Assembly: GCA_011391745.1 (NCBI GenBank)
Contig: JAABPX010000030.1
Span: forward strand, 1 to 46,286
Direction of reading: 5' to 3'
From: Comamonadaceae bacterium
GTDB lineage: Bacteria > Pseudomonadota > Gammaproteobacteria > Burkholderiales > Burkholderiaceae_C
DNA: 46,286 nt
Part shown: positions 33,038 to 41,723 of the stretch, one piece after another
Layout: each line of letters starts with the position of its first letter
How positions within the stretch are numbered: the first letter of the stretch is position 1
Translations under genes and position numbers: made by a program
The notes under the pieces: generated by a model
Databases searched by the model: none
Seen by the model: only the letters and a program-made list of their open reading frames with translations
What the model was told of the DNA's origin: nothing

Positions 33038-34162
33038 TCAACTGGCTGCCGCCCGAAACGCCCGCACACTGGCCTGCACCACGCCCGGCACTTGGCCGCT
33101 TTGCGCATATTGGCCGCGCAGGTAGGTGGCGTGGTTGCCTTCGCGGGTGGCGCGGGCGATTTCGTCCATCGCGGCTTCGCTCTTGAGCGCAACGGCGTGG
33201 GGCTTTAAGCGTTCCAGCGTTTGCTGGATGTCTTCGCGAATGCCAATGGCTTGGCGGGTTTTGGGGTGCACCATGGTGCCGTCCAAACCAAAGCGGCAGG
33301 CTTGGAAGCGGTTGTAGGTGTAGACCAAGTAGTCGTCTTCGGCGGGGTCTTCTTCGTGGCGCTCGAGCAGGTAGCGGCACAGCGCTTGCAGGTAACACGC
33401 CAGGCCCGCAGCGCGTTCGACGGTCAGCGGCGTGTCGCACACGCGCAGCTCGATGGTGCCGTACTCGGGCTTGGGGCGGATGTCCCAATAAAAGTCCTTC
33501 ATCGACTTGACCACGCCGGTGCTCTCCATCTTGGTGAAGTACACCTGCGAGAACTCGTCCCAGCTCAGGGTAAAGGGCGCGCGCCCGCTCAAGGGGAAGG
33601 CAAACACCGAGTTGAGACGGGCCGAATCGAACAAGGTGTCCACGCCTTGTGAGTACGGCGACGAGGCCGACAGCGCAATGAAGTGCGGCACGTAGCGGTT
33701 GAGCGCGTGCAGCAAAAACAAAGCCTCGTCGGCGGTGCTGCACCCAATGTGCACGTGTTGGCCGAACACGGTGAACTGTTTGGCCAAATAGCCGTAAAGC
33801 GTGGACAGCTCTTCAAAGCGCGGCTTGGCAAAAATGCGTTGCTCAAACCAGCGCTGAAACGGGTGGGTGCCGCCGCCGGCCAAGGCGATGTTCAGGCGGT
33901 CGCCCGCGTTCACCAAGGTGTCGCGCGTCTGGCGCAGCTGGGCCAACAACGGGCCGTGTTCGCGCTGGATGTCGGTGGCGATCTCGATCATGCTTTGCGT
34001 CATCTCGGGCGTGACCACACCGGGGAAGGGTTTTCGGCGCAGCAGCTCCAACAGGTCGTTGGCGCTGCTGGAGAGGTCGAAGTCGTGGTTGCTGATGAGC
34101 TGGAGCTCCAGCTCCACGCCCATGGTCAGGGCGTCGGATTTGCCAAAGGGTTCAAGCGCCAT
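33038..34162 (-). CDS. ybdK: Carboxylate-amine ligase, YbdK family
   Basis: 374 residues. [55 protein letters not shown] and [21 protein letters not shown] are the landmarks of the GCS2/YbdK group. Members make a gamma-glutamyl-type amide bond using ATP; E. coli YbdK has weak glutamate-cysteine ligase activity. It overlaps the upstream antiporter gene by 11 bases, so the two are co-translated. A glutathione-related role is suggested by family and not proven. Confidence 0.93.
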   Translation of the reverse strand: MALEPFGKSDALTMGVELELQLISNHDFDLSSSANDLLELLRRKPFPGVVTPEMTQSMIEIATDIQREHGPLLAQLRQTRDTLVNAGDRLNIALAGGGTHPFQRWFEQRIFAKPRFEELSTLYGYLAKQFTVFGQHVHIGCSTADEALFLLHALNRYVPHFIALSASSPYSQGVDTLFDSARLNSVFAFPLSGRAPFTLSWDEFSQVYFTKMESTGVVKSMKDFYWDIRPKPEYGTIELRVCDTPLTVERAAGLACYLQALCRYLLERHEEDPAEDDYLVYTYNRFQACRFGLDGTMVHPKTRQAIGIREDIQQTLERLKPHAVALKSEAAMDEIARATREGNHATYLRGQYAQSGQVPGVVQASVRAFRAAAS

Positions 34163-35354
34163 GGCGGGTCTCCTGGGTGACGTGGGTTTCGTGTGCGGCC
34201 ATCAGGGCGCGCTGGGTGACCACGGGGCCGATCAACTCTTGCAAGACCATCATCGCGGTCATGGCCGCAAGCACCTCGTTGGCCAGGCCGAAGCCTTGGG
34301 TGCGGCTGTGTTCGAGCAACACAATGGCAAACACCGACATGGGCGTGAGCGCCAAACCGGTCAACACGCCTTTGTGCCAAGTGATGCCCGAGACATGCGC
34401 GGCCAGTGCGTTGCAACCCACCTTGGACAGCGTGCGCGCGGCGATCACCACCACGGCCAAACCCACGCCGCCCCACACCTGCGACCAGTCCATGAGCGAG
34501 GCGATGTACACAAACAAAAACAAAGTGAGCAAGTCGCCCACCGCGCCGAAATCGCGCTGCGCGTTGGTGAGCAAAATGCGGCGCTCACGCGCCACGATGC
34601 CAAAGGTCAGCGCCGCGAGCAGCGGCGAGAGCTGCAAACCAAACGACAAGGTGGTGAGCAACAAAACCGACAAAGCAAACACCAAGGTCACGCTGCGCTC
34701 GTTGGCGCGACGCAAGCGAAGCAACCACGGCACGGCCACACCCAACACACCGCCCGCCAGCACGGAAGTAAATACCACGTGCGCCGAGCCCACCAAGGCC
34801 AGCCAGACATCGCCCGAGGTGTTGAACGTCCACTGCGCGATCACCAGCTTCAAGGCCAGCACCGACACCAAACAGTTGATGGCGCACAGGTGCACAACGC
34901 GCTCGGTCACTTGGCCTGCGCTGCGCAGCTCGTTGACCACGCGCACGATGCCCGCAGGCGAGGCCGAAATGCTGAGTGCAGCCAAGATCGGCGCCACGCC
35001 ATCGGCCACGTCCCACCACAGCGCCACCTTGTACACCAACACAAAGGTGATGAGCGATTCCACCAGCCCCAAGCCCAACAACCAAGGGTTGTGTTTGAAC
35101 CAAGCCAAATGAATCCGGTGGCCCAACTCAAACAGCAACAGGCCCAGCGCCAGATTCGCCAAAAACGGTAGGCCGACCACGTTGGCGGTCCAGCCCGGCA
35201 ACTGCACCAAGCCCGCGAACAGGCCCACGGCCACATACGTGGCCACGCGGGGCAAGTGCCAGAGCTCGTGCACGCGCTCGGCCAACAACCAAGCCAAGAG
35301 CAAGACCAGCGGCCAAGCGATGGACTGCAACACAAAAGGGAAATCGGTGACCAT
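34152..35354 (-). CDS. Cation/proton antiporter (CPA2 family), no regulatory domain
   Basis: 400 residues with about 11-12 membrane helices. [46 protein letters not shown] (the unwound transport helix region) and [15 protein letters not shown] are typical of Kef/NapA-like exchangers. The length shows that the C-terminal TrkA/RCK nucleotide-binding domain of KefB/KefC is absent. It should exchange sodium or potassium for protons across the inner membrane. It is the first gene of an apparent operon with ybdK. Confidence 0.9.
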   Translation of the reverse strand: MVTDFPFVLQSIAWPLVLLLAWLLAERVHELWHLPRVATYVAVGLFAGLVQLPGWTANVVGLPFLANLALGLLLFELGHRIHLAWFKHNPWLLGLGLVESLITFVLVYKVALWWDVADGVAPILAALSISASPAGIVRVVNELRSAGQVTERVVHLCAINCLVSVLALKLVIAQWTFNTSGDVWLALVGSAHVVFTSVLAGGVLGVAVPWLLRLRRANERSVTLVFALSVLLLTTLSFGLQLSPLLAALTFGIVARERRILLTNAQRDFGAVGDLLTLFLFVYIASLMDWSQVWGGVGLAVVVIAARTLSKVGCNALAAHVSGITWHKGVLTGLALTPMSVFAIVLLEHSRTQGFGLANEVLAAMTAMMVLQELIGPVVTQRALMAAHETHVTQETRHGA

Positions 35355-35448
35355 GGCGGTTGGTTCTCCAAAGTGGGTGCAAACACGAGCCCGTGGCCCG
35401 TTTGTTCACTGTGGGGGGAACGGCAGCGCCAAGGGCGCCACCAAGGGG

Positions 35449-36306
35449 TCAGACCGCAAAACGCGATTGCAAGGTTTGCAGGCCCAGCTCGTCGAGCACT
35501 TGCTGCAAACGTTCGCGAGAACGGGCCCATTCACCCGGGCGATCTGGCTTCATTTTACGCGCCAAAATCAATTCGTTCTTCATTGAATGCTCCCAACCCA
35601 CCAGTTCGGTGACGGTGACTTGGTAGCCGTGCGCTTCGAGCTGCAAGCAGCGCAACACATTGGTGATTTGGCTGCCGAATTCGCGCGTGTGCAGCGGGTG
35701 ACGCCAGAGTTCGGCCAAAGGAGAGCGTTTGAGCTGTAGCGCTTTGTGTTGGCGCATGACGCTGGCCACTTCAGCCTGACAACACGGCACCAACACCATC
35801 GCACGCGCTTGGCGCGCCAAACCAAAAGCGATGGCGTCGTCGGTGGCGGTGTCGCAGGCGTGCAAGGCCGTGACCACGTCGATGGTCTCGGGCAGAGCCG
35901 GGTGCGTGAGCGACTCGGCCACGGTGCACGCCAAGAAACCCATTCGGTCAAAACCCAAGCGCTGCGCGAGTTCAGAGGACTTGGCCACCAGCTCGGTGCG
36001 CGACTCCACGCCGTACACGGCGCCCTGGGTGCGCTGTTTAAAAAACAGGTCGTACAAGATGAAGCCAAGGTAGTTTTTGCCCGCGCCGTGATCGGCCAAG
36101 GCGACGTCGCCGCGTGCGTCCAGCGCCTCTTGCAACAAAGGCTCAATGAACTGCACCAGGTGGTTGACCTGCTTGAGTTTGCGCCGCGTGTCTTGGTTGA
36201 GTTTGCCCTCTCGGGTGAGGATGTGCAGCGCTTGGAGCAGCGCCACCGACTGGCCTTCGCGCAATTCGGGCAATTGTTCTTTTAGGGTGGGCGTGGCTTT
36301 GAGCAT
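35449..36306 (-). CDS. SAM-dependent methyltransferase (Methyltransf_32-like)
   Basis: 285 residues from ATG 36306 (a second ATG at 36315 is possible). ALADHGAGKNYLGFILYD is the S-adenosylmethionine-binding loop, YGVESRTELVAKS follows, and VTALHACDTATDDAIAFGL and LVPCCQAEVASV are the catalytic-side motifs. The ACDTATD/PCCQ pair is shared with proteins assigned to rRNA or nucleic-acid methylation, but the substrate here is unknown. It diverges from srkA; the two starts are only 28 bases apart and must share promoter DNA. It lies 94 bases from the antiporter gene. Confidence 0.85.
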   Translation of the reverse strand: MLKATPTLKEQLPELREGQSVALLQALHILTREGKLNQDTRRKLKQVNHLVQFIEPLLQEALDARGDVALADHGAGKNYLGFILYDLFFKQRTQGAVYGVESRTELVAKSSELAQRLGFDRMGFLACTVAESLTHPALPETIDVVTALHACDTATDDAIAFGLARQARAMVLVPCCQAEVASVMRQHKALQLKRSPLAELWRHPLHTREFGSQITNVLRCLQLEAHGYQVTVTELVGWEHSMKNELILARKMKPDRPGEWARSRERLQQVLDELGLQTLQSRFAV

Positions 36307-36334
36307 GGCCACCATCTTAAAGCGACAATCGCGC

Positions 36335-37387
36335 ATGACCGACCAAGACCTGCACCCCTTTGCCCGCCTCACCCCCGACGTGGTGCAAGACGCCTTGGCC
36401 GACATTGGCGTGTGGGGCGATGGGCGCATGAGCGCGCTCAACAGCTTTGAGAACCGGGTCTATCACATCCATTTGGACGAGGCCATCGAAGGCCACACCC
36501 AGGTGGTGGCCAAGTTCTACCGGCCCGAACGCTGGAGCAATGAAGCGATTTTGGAAGAGCACGCGTTTGCACAAGCCTGCGCGGCTGAGGACGTGCCCTT
36601 GGTGCCGCCGCTGGCGCTGCAAGGACGCACCCTGCACCAACACGGCGGCTTTGCGTTTTCGCTCACGCCCTACCGCGGTGGACGCCGCCCCGAATACGAC
36701 GACCTCGATGTGCTGGAGTGGATCGGGCGCTTGCTCGCGCGCATCCACCGCGTGGGCGCGAGCGAACGCTTTGTGCGCCGCCCCAGCTTGAACGTGGCCA
36801 CCTTCGCACACGAGCCGCGCGACTGGTTGTTGGAACACCGCGCCGTGGCGCCCGAGGTGCAAACCGCGTGGCGGCAAGCGCTGGGCGAAGCCTTGGCGCT
36901 GATCGAGGCGCACCCGGTGCTGAGGGCACAAGCCCCGGTGGCAACCAACGATGACGATGGCCCGCCGCCCATCGGCACACTGCGCCTGCACGGCGACTGC
37001 CACCCCGGCAACATTTTGTGGACGCCCGCTGGCACGGCGCACGAAGGCCCGCACTTCGTGGACTTGGACGACGCGCGCCAAGGCCCAGCCATTCAAGACC
37101 TGTGGATGCTGCTCAGCGGCGACCGCCGCCAACAAACGCTGCAACTCAGCGCCCTGCTCGACGGCTACGAACAGGTGCGCGCGCTCGATCGGCGCGAGCT
37201 CGACCTGATCGAGCCGCTGCGCACCCTGCGCCTGATTCACTACAGCGCTTGGCTCGCCCGCCGCTGGGACGACCCCGCCTTCCCCATCAACTTCCCGTGG
37301 TTCGGCTCACGCGATTACTGGCAAGGGCAAGTGGACATGCTGATCGAACAAATCGAAGCCATGCAGGCGCCGGCTTTGATGGTGTGA
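36335..37387 (+). CDS. srkA: Stress response serine/threonine kinase SrkA (YihE)
   Basis: 350 residues. ALNSFENRVYHIHLDEA (nucleotide loop), VVAKFYRPERWSNEAILEEH (Lys), RLHGDCHPGNILWTPAG (catalytic loop) and FVDLDDARQGPAIQDLWML (Mg-binding Asp) define the family. In E. coli the kinase counteracts toxin-linked cell death under stress. The ATG at 36335 is chosen because earlier codons run into the divergent methyltransferase gene. It ends 10 bases before the convergent hsp15 gene. Confidence 0.95.
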   Translation: MTDQDLHPFARLTPDVVQDALADIGVWGDGRMSALNSFENRVYHIHLDEAIEGHTQVVAKFYRPERWSNEAILEEHAFAQACAAEDVPLVPPLALQGRTLHQHGGFAFSLTPYRGGRRPEYDDLDVLEWIGRLLARIHRVGASERFVRRPSLNVATFAHEPRDWLLEHRAVAPEVQTAWRQALGEALALIEAHPVLRAQAPVATNDDDGPPPIGTLRLHGDCHPGNILWTPAGTAHEGPHFVDLDDARQGPAIQDLWMLLSGDRRQQTLQLSALLDGYEQVRALDRRELDLIEPLRTLRLIHYSAWLARRWDDPAFPINFPWFGSRDYWQGQVDMLIEQIEAMQAPALMV

Positions 37388-37397
37388 GCCCTGCGGC

Positions 37398-37817
37398 TCA
37401 GTCGTCCTGCGACGCACTCCACCGATCGCCCCAACCCGGCGCATCGCCGCCGCTGCGGTAACCGTCCAAGGTGCGGCGGTCGCGTTTGGTGGGGCGGCCT
37501 TGGGTGAAGGTTTGTGCGGGCTCGGGGGCCAAGCGGCGCTGCTCAGCCGCCTGTTCGCGCCGCGCGATGGATTCGGGCAATTCTTCAAACAAAGTGGCGG
37601 CCACGGTGGCCGAACCCCGGGCGGTGCTTAAGCCCCGCACCCACACGCTGCGAATGACGGGGCCTTGGCGAACATCGATTTGATCGCCCAAGCGCACCTC
37701 GCGCGAGGCCTTGGCCGCCGCGCCGTTGACGTGCACGCGGTCCAGCCCCAGCGCTTCGCTGGCCAAGCTGCGGGTCTTAAAAAACCGCGCCGCCCACAAC
37801 CACTTGTCGATGCGCAC
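37398..37817 (-). CDS. hslR: Heat shock protein 15 (S4-domain RNA-binding)
   Basis: 139 residues from a GTG start at 37817. MRIDKWLWAARFFKTRSLAS followed by LDRVHVNGAAAKASREVRLGD is the S4-type fold, and VRQGPVIRSVWVRGLSTARGSA the following strand. The C-terminal half is basic and disordered (RPTKRDRRTLDGYRSGG). Hsp15 binds free 50S subunits carrying a nascent chain and helps to recycle them after heat shock. It starts five bases after the htpG stop, so it is expected to be made from the heat-shock promoter upstream of htpG. Confidence 0.93.
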   Translation of the reverse strand: MRIDKWLWAARFFKTRSLASEALGLDRVHVNGAAAKASREVRLGDQIDVRQGPVIRSVWVRGLSTARGSATVAATLFEELPESIARREQAAEQRRLAPEPAQTFTQGRPTKRDRRTLDGYRSGGDAPGWGDRWSASQDD

Positions 37818-37822
37818 GCGAA

Positions 37823-39682
37823 TCAGGCCAGCAAGGTGTTGATGCGCTTCACATAGGCCGCGGGGTCTTCGGGCAAACCGCCTTCGGCCAACAGCGCTTG
37901 GTCAAACAAGATGTGCGCCAAGTCGTCGAAGTGGGCCGAGCCCTCGAGCTTTTTCACCAGTGGGTGTTCGGCGTTCACTTCCAAAATTGGCTTGATGTCG
38001 GGCGCTTGTTGGCCGGCCTGTTTGAGCAGGCGCGCGAGCTGCGTGGAGTATTCGCCGTCTTCGACCACCAAACACGCGGGCGAGTCCACCAAGCGGGTGG
38101 TCACGCGCACGTCTTTGGCTTTGTCTTTGAGGCTTTCCTTGAGCTTGTCGAGCACGGGCTTGAAGGTCTCGGCCGCTTGTTCGGCGGCTTTCTTCTCGCC
38201 TTCGTCTTGCAGCTTGCCCAAGTCGACCGCGCCCTTGGCCACGCTTTGCAGCGGCGTGCCGTCGAACTCGGGCACAAAGGACAGCGCCCACTCGTCCACA
38301 CGGTCGGTCATGAGCAGCACCTCGATGCCCTTTTTCTTGAACACCTCGAGCTGCGGGCTGTTTTTGGCGGCGGCCAGCGAATCGGCGGTGATGTAGTAGA
38401 TGGCGTCTTGGCCTTCTTTCATGCGGGCTTTGTAGTCGGCCAAGCTCACACCCTCGCCTTGGGTGCTGGCAAAGCGCAGCAGCTTGGCGATGCGCTCGCG
38501 GTTGCCAAAGTCTTCGCCCAAACCTTCTTTGAGCACCGCGCCGAATTCGGCGTAGAAGGCGTCGTACTTGTCTTGTTCTTTGGACAAGTCTTCGAGCATG
38601 GACAAGACGCGGCGCGTGTTGCCGTCGCGGATGGCCTTCACGTCGCGGCTTTCTTGCAGCAGCTCGCGGCTGACGTTGAGCGGCAAATCGGCCGAATCAA
38701 TCACCCCTTTGACAAAGCGCATGTACGACGGCATGAGACTCTCAGCCTCGTCCATGATGAACACGCGCTTCACATACAGCTTGATGCCGGCCTTGCGCTC
38801 GCGGTTCCACAAATCCGCCGGGGCTTTGGCGGGGATGTAGAGCAGCTGGGTGTATTCGGTGCCGCCTTCAACGCGGTTGTGGCTCCAGGTCAGAGGTGCT
38901 TCGCTGTCGAAGCTCAAGTTTTTGTAAAACTCGGTGTACTGCTCGGGCGTGATGTCTTTCTTGGCGCGGCTCCACAACGCGCTCGCCGAGTTGACGCTTT
39001 CCCATTCATCCAAGGTTTTGTATTCGCTTTTTTCGGCGTCCCATTCCTCTTTTTGCATCAGGATGGGCAGGCTGATGTGGTCGGAATAACGGCCGATGAT
39101 TTGTTTGAGTTTCCAGCGGTTGAGGTACTCGGTTTTGTCGTCGCGCAGGTGCAGGGTGATGCGGGTGCCGCGTTCGGCGCGGGTGATGGCTTCGACCTCA
39201 AAGTCGCCGGTGCCGCCGCTGACCCAGCGCACGCCCTCTTCGGCTTTGAGGCCGGCACGGCGCGATTCGACCGTGATTTTTTCGGCCACGATGAAGCCCG
39301 AGTAAAAGCCCACGCCGAATTGACCGATGAGCTGGGCGTCTTTTTTCTGGTCGCCACTGAGCTGCTCCACGAATGAGCGGGTGCCGCTCTTGGCGATGGT
39401 CCCCAGGTTGTCGATGGCTTCTTGCTCGGACAGGCCGATGCCGTTGTCGGTGATGGTGAGGGTTTTGGCGTCTTTGTCGAAGGCCACGCGCACCTCAAGA
39501 TTGGGCGCGTCTTCGAGCAAGGCGGCGTTGTTGAGCGCCTCAAAGCGCAGCTTGTCGCAGGCGTCGGACGCGTTGGAGACGAGTTCGCGCACAAAAATGT
39601 CGGGGTTGGAATACAGCGAGTGGGTGACGAGGTGCAACAGCTGGGCCACTTCGGCCTGGAATGCGTGGGTGTGTTTGCTCAT
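37823..39682 (-). CDS. htpG: Molecular chaperone HtpG (Hsp90)
   Basis: 619 residues from ATG 39682 ([19 protein letters not shown]). The N-terminal GHKL ATPase domain has [36 protein letters not shown] and [12 protein letters not shown]. The middle domain includes [20 protein letters not shown] and [17 protein letters not shown]. It is a cytosolic Hsp90-type chaperone that is heat-induced. It is the first gene of the htpG-hslR operon, and a sigma-32-type promoter lies 71-98 bases upstream of the start. Confidence 0.97.
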   Translation of the reverse strand: MSKHTHAFQAEVAQLLHLVTHSLYSNPDIFVRELVSNASDACDKLRFEALNNAALLEDAPNLEVRVAFDKDAKTLTITDNGIGLSEQEAIDNLGTIAKSGTRSFVEQLSGDQKKDAQLIGQFGVGFYSGFIVAEKITVESRRAGLKAEEGVRWVSGGTGDFEVEAITRAERGTRITLHLRDDKTEYLNRWKLKQIIGRYSDHISLPILMQKEEWDAEKSEYKTLDEWESVNSASALWSRAKKDITPEQYTEFYKNLSFDSEAPLTWSHNRVEGGTEYTQLLYIPAKAPADLWNRERKAGIKLYVKRVFIMDEAESLMPSYMRFVKGVIDSADLPLNVSRELLQESRDVKAIRDGNTRRVLSMLEDLSKEQDKYDAFYAEFGAVLKEGLGEDFGNRERIAKLLRFASTQGEGVSLADYKARMKEGQDAIYYITADSLAAAKNSPQLEVFKKKGIEVLLMTDRVDEWALSFVPEFDGTPLQSVAKGAVDLGKLQDEGEKKAAEQAAETFKPVLDKLKESLKDKAKDVRVTTRLVDSPACLVVEDGEYSTQLARLLKQAGQQAPDIKPILEVNAEHPLVKKLEGSAHFDDLAHILFDQALLAEGGLPEDPAAYVKRINTLLA

Positions 39683-39752
39683 GGCTTGGATACAGACTAA
39701 GGGGTTGGAAGGACACGGCCAGCGAACACCGCCGACCACCACAACCGTGGTG

Positions 39753-39780
39753 ATCTGGGGACGGTTCGGTGGTTTTCAAG
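39753..39780 (-). promoter_or_regulatory. Sigma-32 heat-shock promoter of htpG-hslR
   Basis: On the minus strand CTTGAAA, a 13-base spacer and CCCCAGAT read in order. The -35 is a perfect match to CTTGAAA, and the -10 differs from CCCCATnT at one defined position. The spacing is typical for sigma-32. It predicts a 5' leader of about 60 bases before the htpG start. Confidence 0.88.
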
Positions 39781-39797
39781 CCCCTGAACGCAGGGGC
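39780..39797 (-). terminator. Hairpin after the pseudouridine synthase gene
   Basis: GCCCCTG-CGTT-CAGGGGC on the minus strand is a perfect 7-bp stem with a four-base loop, followed by TTGAAAA. It starts nine bases after the stop of the pseudouridine synthase gene and touches the -35 box of the htpG promoter, so it would insulate the heat-shock operon from read-through. The U-tract is short. Confidence 0.6.
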
Positions 39798-39805
39798 CTT
39801 TGGGC

Positions 39806-40831
39806 TCAGAAACGCTCGTTGGCGCCCAAGTAGCGCCACTGGCCCACAGGCAGGTTGCCCAAGACCACACGGCCAATGCGGATGCGCTTGAGGCCCACGA
39901 CGTGCAAGCCCACCTGTTCGCACATGCGCCGAATTTGGCGTTTTTTGCCTTCGGTCAGCACAAAGCGCAACTGCTCGGGGTTTTGCCAATCGACCTGCGC
40001 GGGTTTGAGGGCTTGGCCGTCCAAACTCAGGCCGTGGCGCAACAAGGCCAAGCGCTCGTGGGGAAAGACCGCTTGCACGTTTTCGCCCACCACGCCCTCG
40101 CCTTGCGGGCCGTTGGGCGCCCATTGCACGCGCACCAAATACTCTTTTTCGACGTCGGAGTCTTCACCGATCAGGGTGCGGGCCACGCGGCCGTCTTGGG
40201 TCAGCACCAACAAGCCGATCGAGTCGATGTCCAAGCGCCCGGCGGGCGCCAAGCCGCGGCTGTGCTCGGGCGCGTAGTGGCGCGAGCGGTTCGGGTCTTC
40301 GCGCCAACGGCGGTCACCCTGCACCAAGACGGCCGCGCTTTCGTGCCCGTCTTCGGGCTGGCCGCTGACGTAGCCCATGGGTTTGTTCAACACGATGGTC
40401 ACGCGGGCGTTTTGTTGGTGGTGCGCTTGGGGCAAAACTTCGACGCGCGCGTCGTGTGGCACAGGCCAGCCCATTTGTGCGGGCTCGCCATTGACCAGCA
40501 CCCAACCGCGCGCGATCCATTCGTCGGCTTCGCGGCGCGAGCACAGGCCGAGATCGGCCATGCGTTTGTTCAGGCGCACCATGCCCGGCGCCTGGGCGTT
40601 GGAGCTGCCGGGCGCGGGGGTACGCACGGCAGCGCGGGTTTCAAAGGCGCGTGGGCTTTCGTCGCGGTGTGGCAAGGGGGGCCGTGGGGCTTTGGGGGCC
40701 GATTCGGAGACCGATTTGGCGCGGGCTGGGCCAGGGGGGCGAACCGGCGGGCGGCGCGGGGCGAGCGGGTCAACCCGGCGCTTGGGCACGGGTTTGAGAC
40801 TTAGGGTGCGTGGCTTGTTTTCTTCTGACAT
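39806..40831 (-). CDS. RluF/RsuA-type 23S rRNA pseudouridine synthase
   Basis: 341 residues. Residues 1-85 form an unusual basic, proline-rich tail. The S4 domain begins [36 protein letters not shown] and [17 protein letters not shown] (catalytic Asp) form the core; [21 protein letters not shown] is the conserved end. The RsuA/RluB/RluE/RluF branch modifies single uridines in rRNA; the last motif fits RluF best. The extra N-terminus is not seen in E. coli proteins of this branch and probably adds nonspecific RNA binding. Confidence 0.92.
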   Translation of the reverse strand: MSEENKPRTLSLKPVPKRRVDPLAPRRPPVRPPGPARAKSVSESAPKAPRPPLPHRDESPRAFETRAAVRTPAPGSSNAQAPGMVRLNKRMADLGLCSRREADEWIARGWVLVNGEPAQMGWPVPHDARVEVLPQAHHQQNARVTIVLNKPMGYVSGQPEDGHESAAVLVQGDRRWREDPNRSRHYAPEHSRGLAPAGRLDIDSIGLLVLTQDGRVARTLIGEDSDVEKEYLVRVQWAPNGPQGEGVVGENVQAVFPHERLALLRHGLSLDGQALKPAQVDWQNPEQLRFVLTEGKKRQIRRMCEQVGLHVVGLKRIRIGRVVLGNLPVGQWRYLGANERF

Positions 40832-40855
40832 GCCCCGATCATCCCAGATTGCACC

Positions 40856-41569
40856 TCAAACACCTTGGTGGCGCAGCGCGGCTAAGTCCAACACACGCAG
40901 GCCACCGTACTCAATCCGAATCCATTCTTTGCCCGCCAAAACCGCCAATGCCTCATTCACCCGCTGGCGCGACAGGCCCACCAAGTAAGCCAGCTCTTGC
41001 TGGGTGATGCGCAGCACGCCGCCCACGTTGGGCGAAAGCAAAGGGTGAAACAGCGCAGCCAAGTGCCGTGCCACGCGCAGGTTGGGGTCGGTGATGCGGT
41101 CAATCTCTCGCGCCGCAATGAACTGGCCCAAACGCTCGTTGAGTTGCAGCGTGATGAAGCGGTTGAAACCGATCGACTCGGCCTGCAGCCGATGAAAAGC
41201 CTGCACGGGCAAACCGGCGATGCGGCAGGCGCGCAAGGCTTGCACGTTGTAGCGGTAATGCTCGCGCTTGAGCACCGTGCCCTCGCCAAACCAACCGCCC
41301 GGCGCTAAACCGGTGAAGGTGATGGCAAAGCCTTGTGAGTCGTCGTTGCTCATCTTGAGCAAGCCGTCAACCAAGCCATACCAATGCGTCACGGCTTTGC
41401 CAAAGCGGCAAATGAAATCACCGGTTTGAATTTCATGAACCACCAACTGGTCCACGGCAAAGCCGCGCTCTGTCTCGCTCAGCGGGTTGAGCCACGGGAT
41501 TTGCGCCAACTCATCGTCGGTGGGGGCACGTGGCCGCAAGATCTTGCGAAAGGAAGTTTGTACGGGCAT
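40856..41569 (-). CDS. Crp/Fnr-family transcriptional regulator
   Basis: 237 residues from ATG 41569. The N-terminal two-thirds is a cyclic-nucleotide-binding-like beta roll (VHEIQTGDFICRFGKAVTHWYG, then APGGWFGEGTVLKRE). The C-terminal winged helix is ITQQELAYLVGLSRQRVNEALAVL. The cAMP-binding pattern is not clearly conserved and no N-terminal cysteine cluster for an FNR iron-sulfur centre is seen, so the effector is unknown. It diverges from the acyl-CoA synthetase operon and could regulate it. Confidence 0.92.
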   Translation of the reverse strand: MPVQTSFRKILRPRAPTDDELAQIPWLNPLSETERGFAVDQLVVHEIQTGDFICRFGKAVTHWYGLVDGLLKMSNDDSQGFAITFTGLAPGGWFGEGTVLKREHYRYNVQALRACRIAGLPVQAFHRLQAESIGFNRFITLQLNERLGQFIAAREIDRITDPNLRVARHLAALFHPLLSPNVGGVLRITQQELAYLVGLSRQRVNEALAVLAGKEWIRIEYGGLRVLDLAALRHQGV

Positions 41570-41723
41570 GAGCGAAGGCGATTCACACAAAAAAACTACG
41601 GGAAAGTCCCAAGGGGGTTGTCCCTGAATTGTCGCCCAACAGACAACATAACGTCAAACACAGGCATAGGATCAACCCCATCGAATCCCTGCACACCAAG
41701 GCGGGACGTTGTTGGAGACACGC
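41570..41723. promoter_or_regulatory. Divergent region between the Crp/Fnr gene and the acyl-CoA synthetase operon
   Basis: 154 bases. Short symmetries are GGGA-AAG-TCCC at about 41600-41610 and TTGTC-(8)-GACAA at 41629-41646. Neither matches the CRP consensus, but either could be a site for the adjacent regulator. GGAG at 41714-41717 is the ribosome-binding site for the plus-strand gene. Confidence 0.35.

Noticed and set aside
35426..35438. Small hairpin GCGCC-AAG-GGCGC between the antiporter and methyltransferase genes
   Set aside because: A five-base stem in GC-rich DNA with no T-run is expected by chance.
37898..39376. 492-codon open frame on the plus strand, opposite htpG
   Set aside because: Phe/Val/His-rich antisense shadow of htpG with no family pattern.
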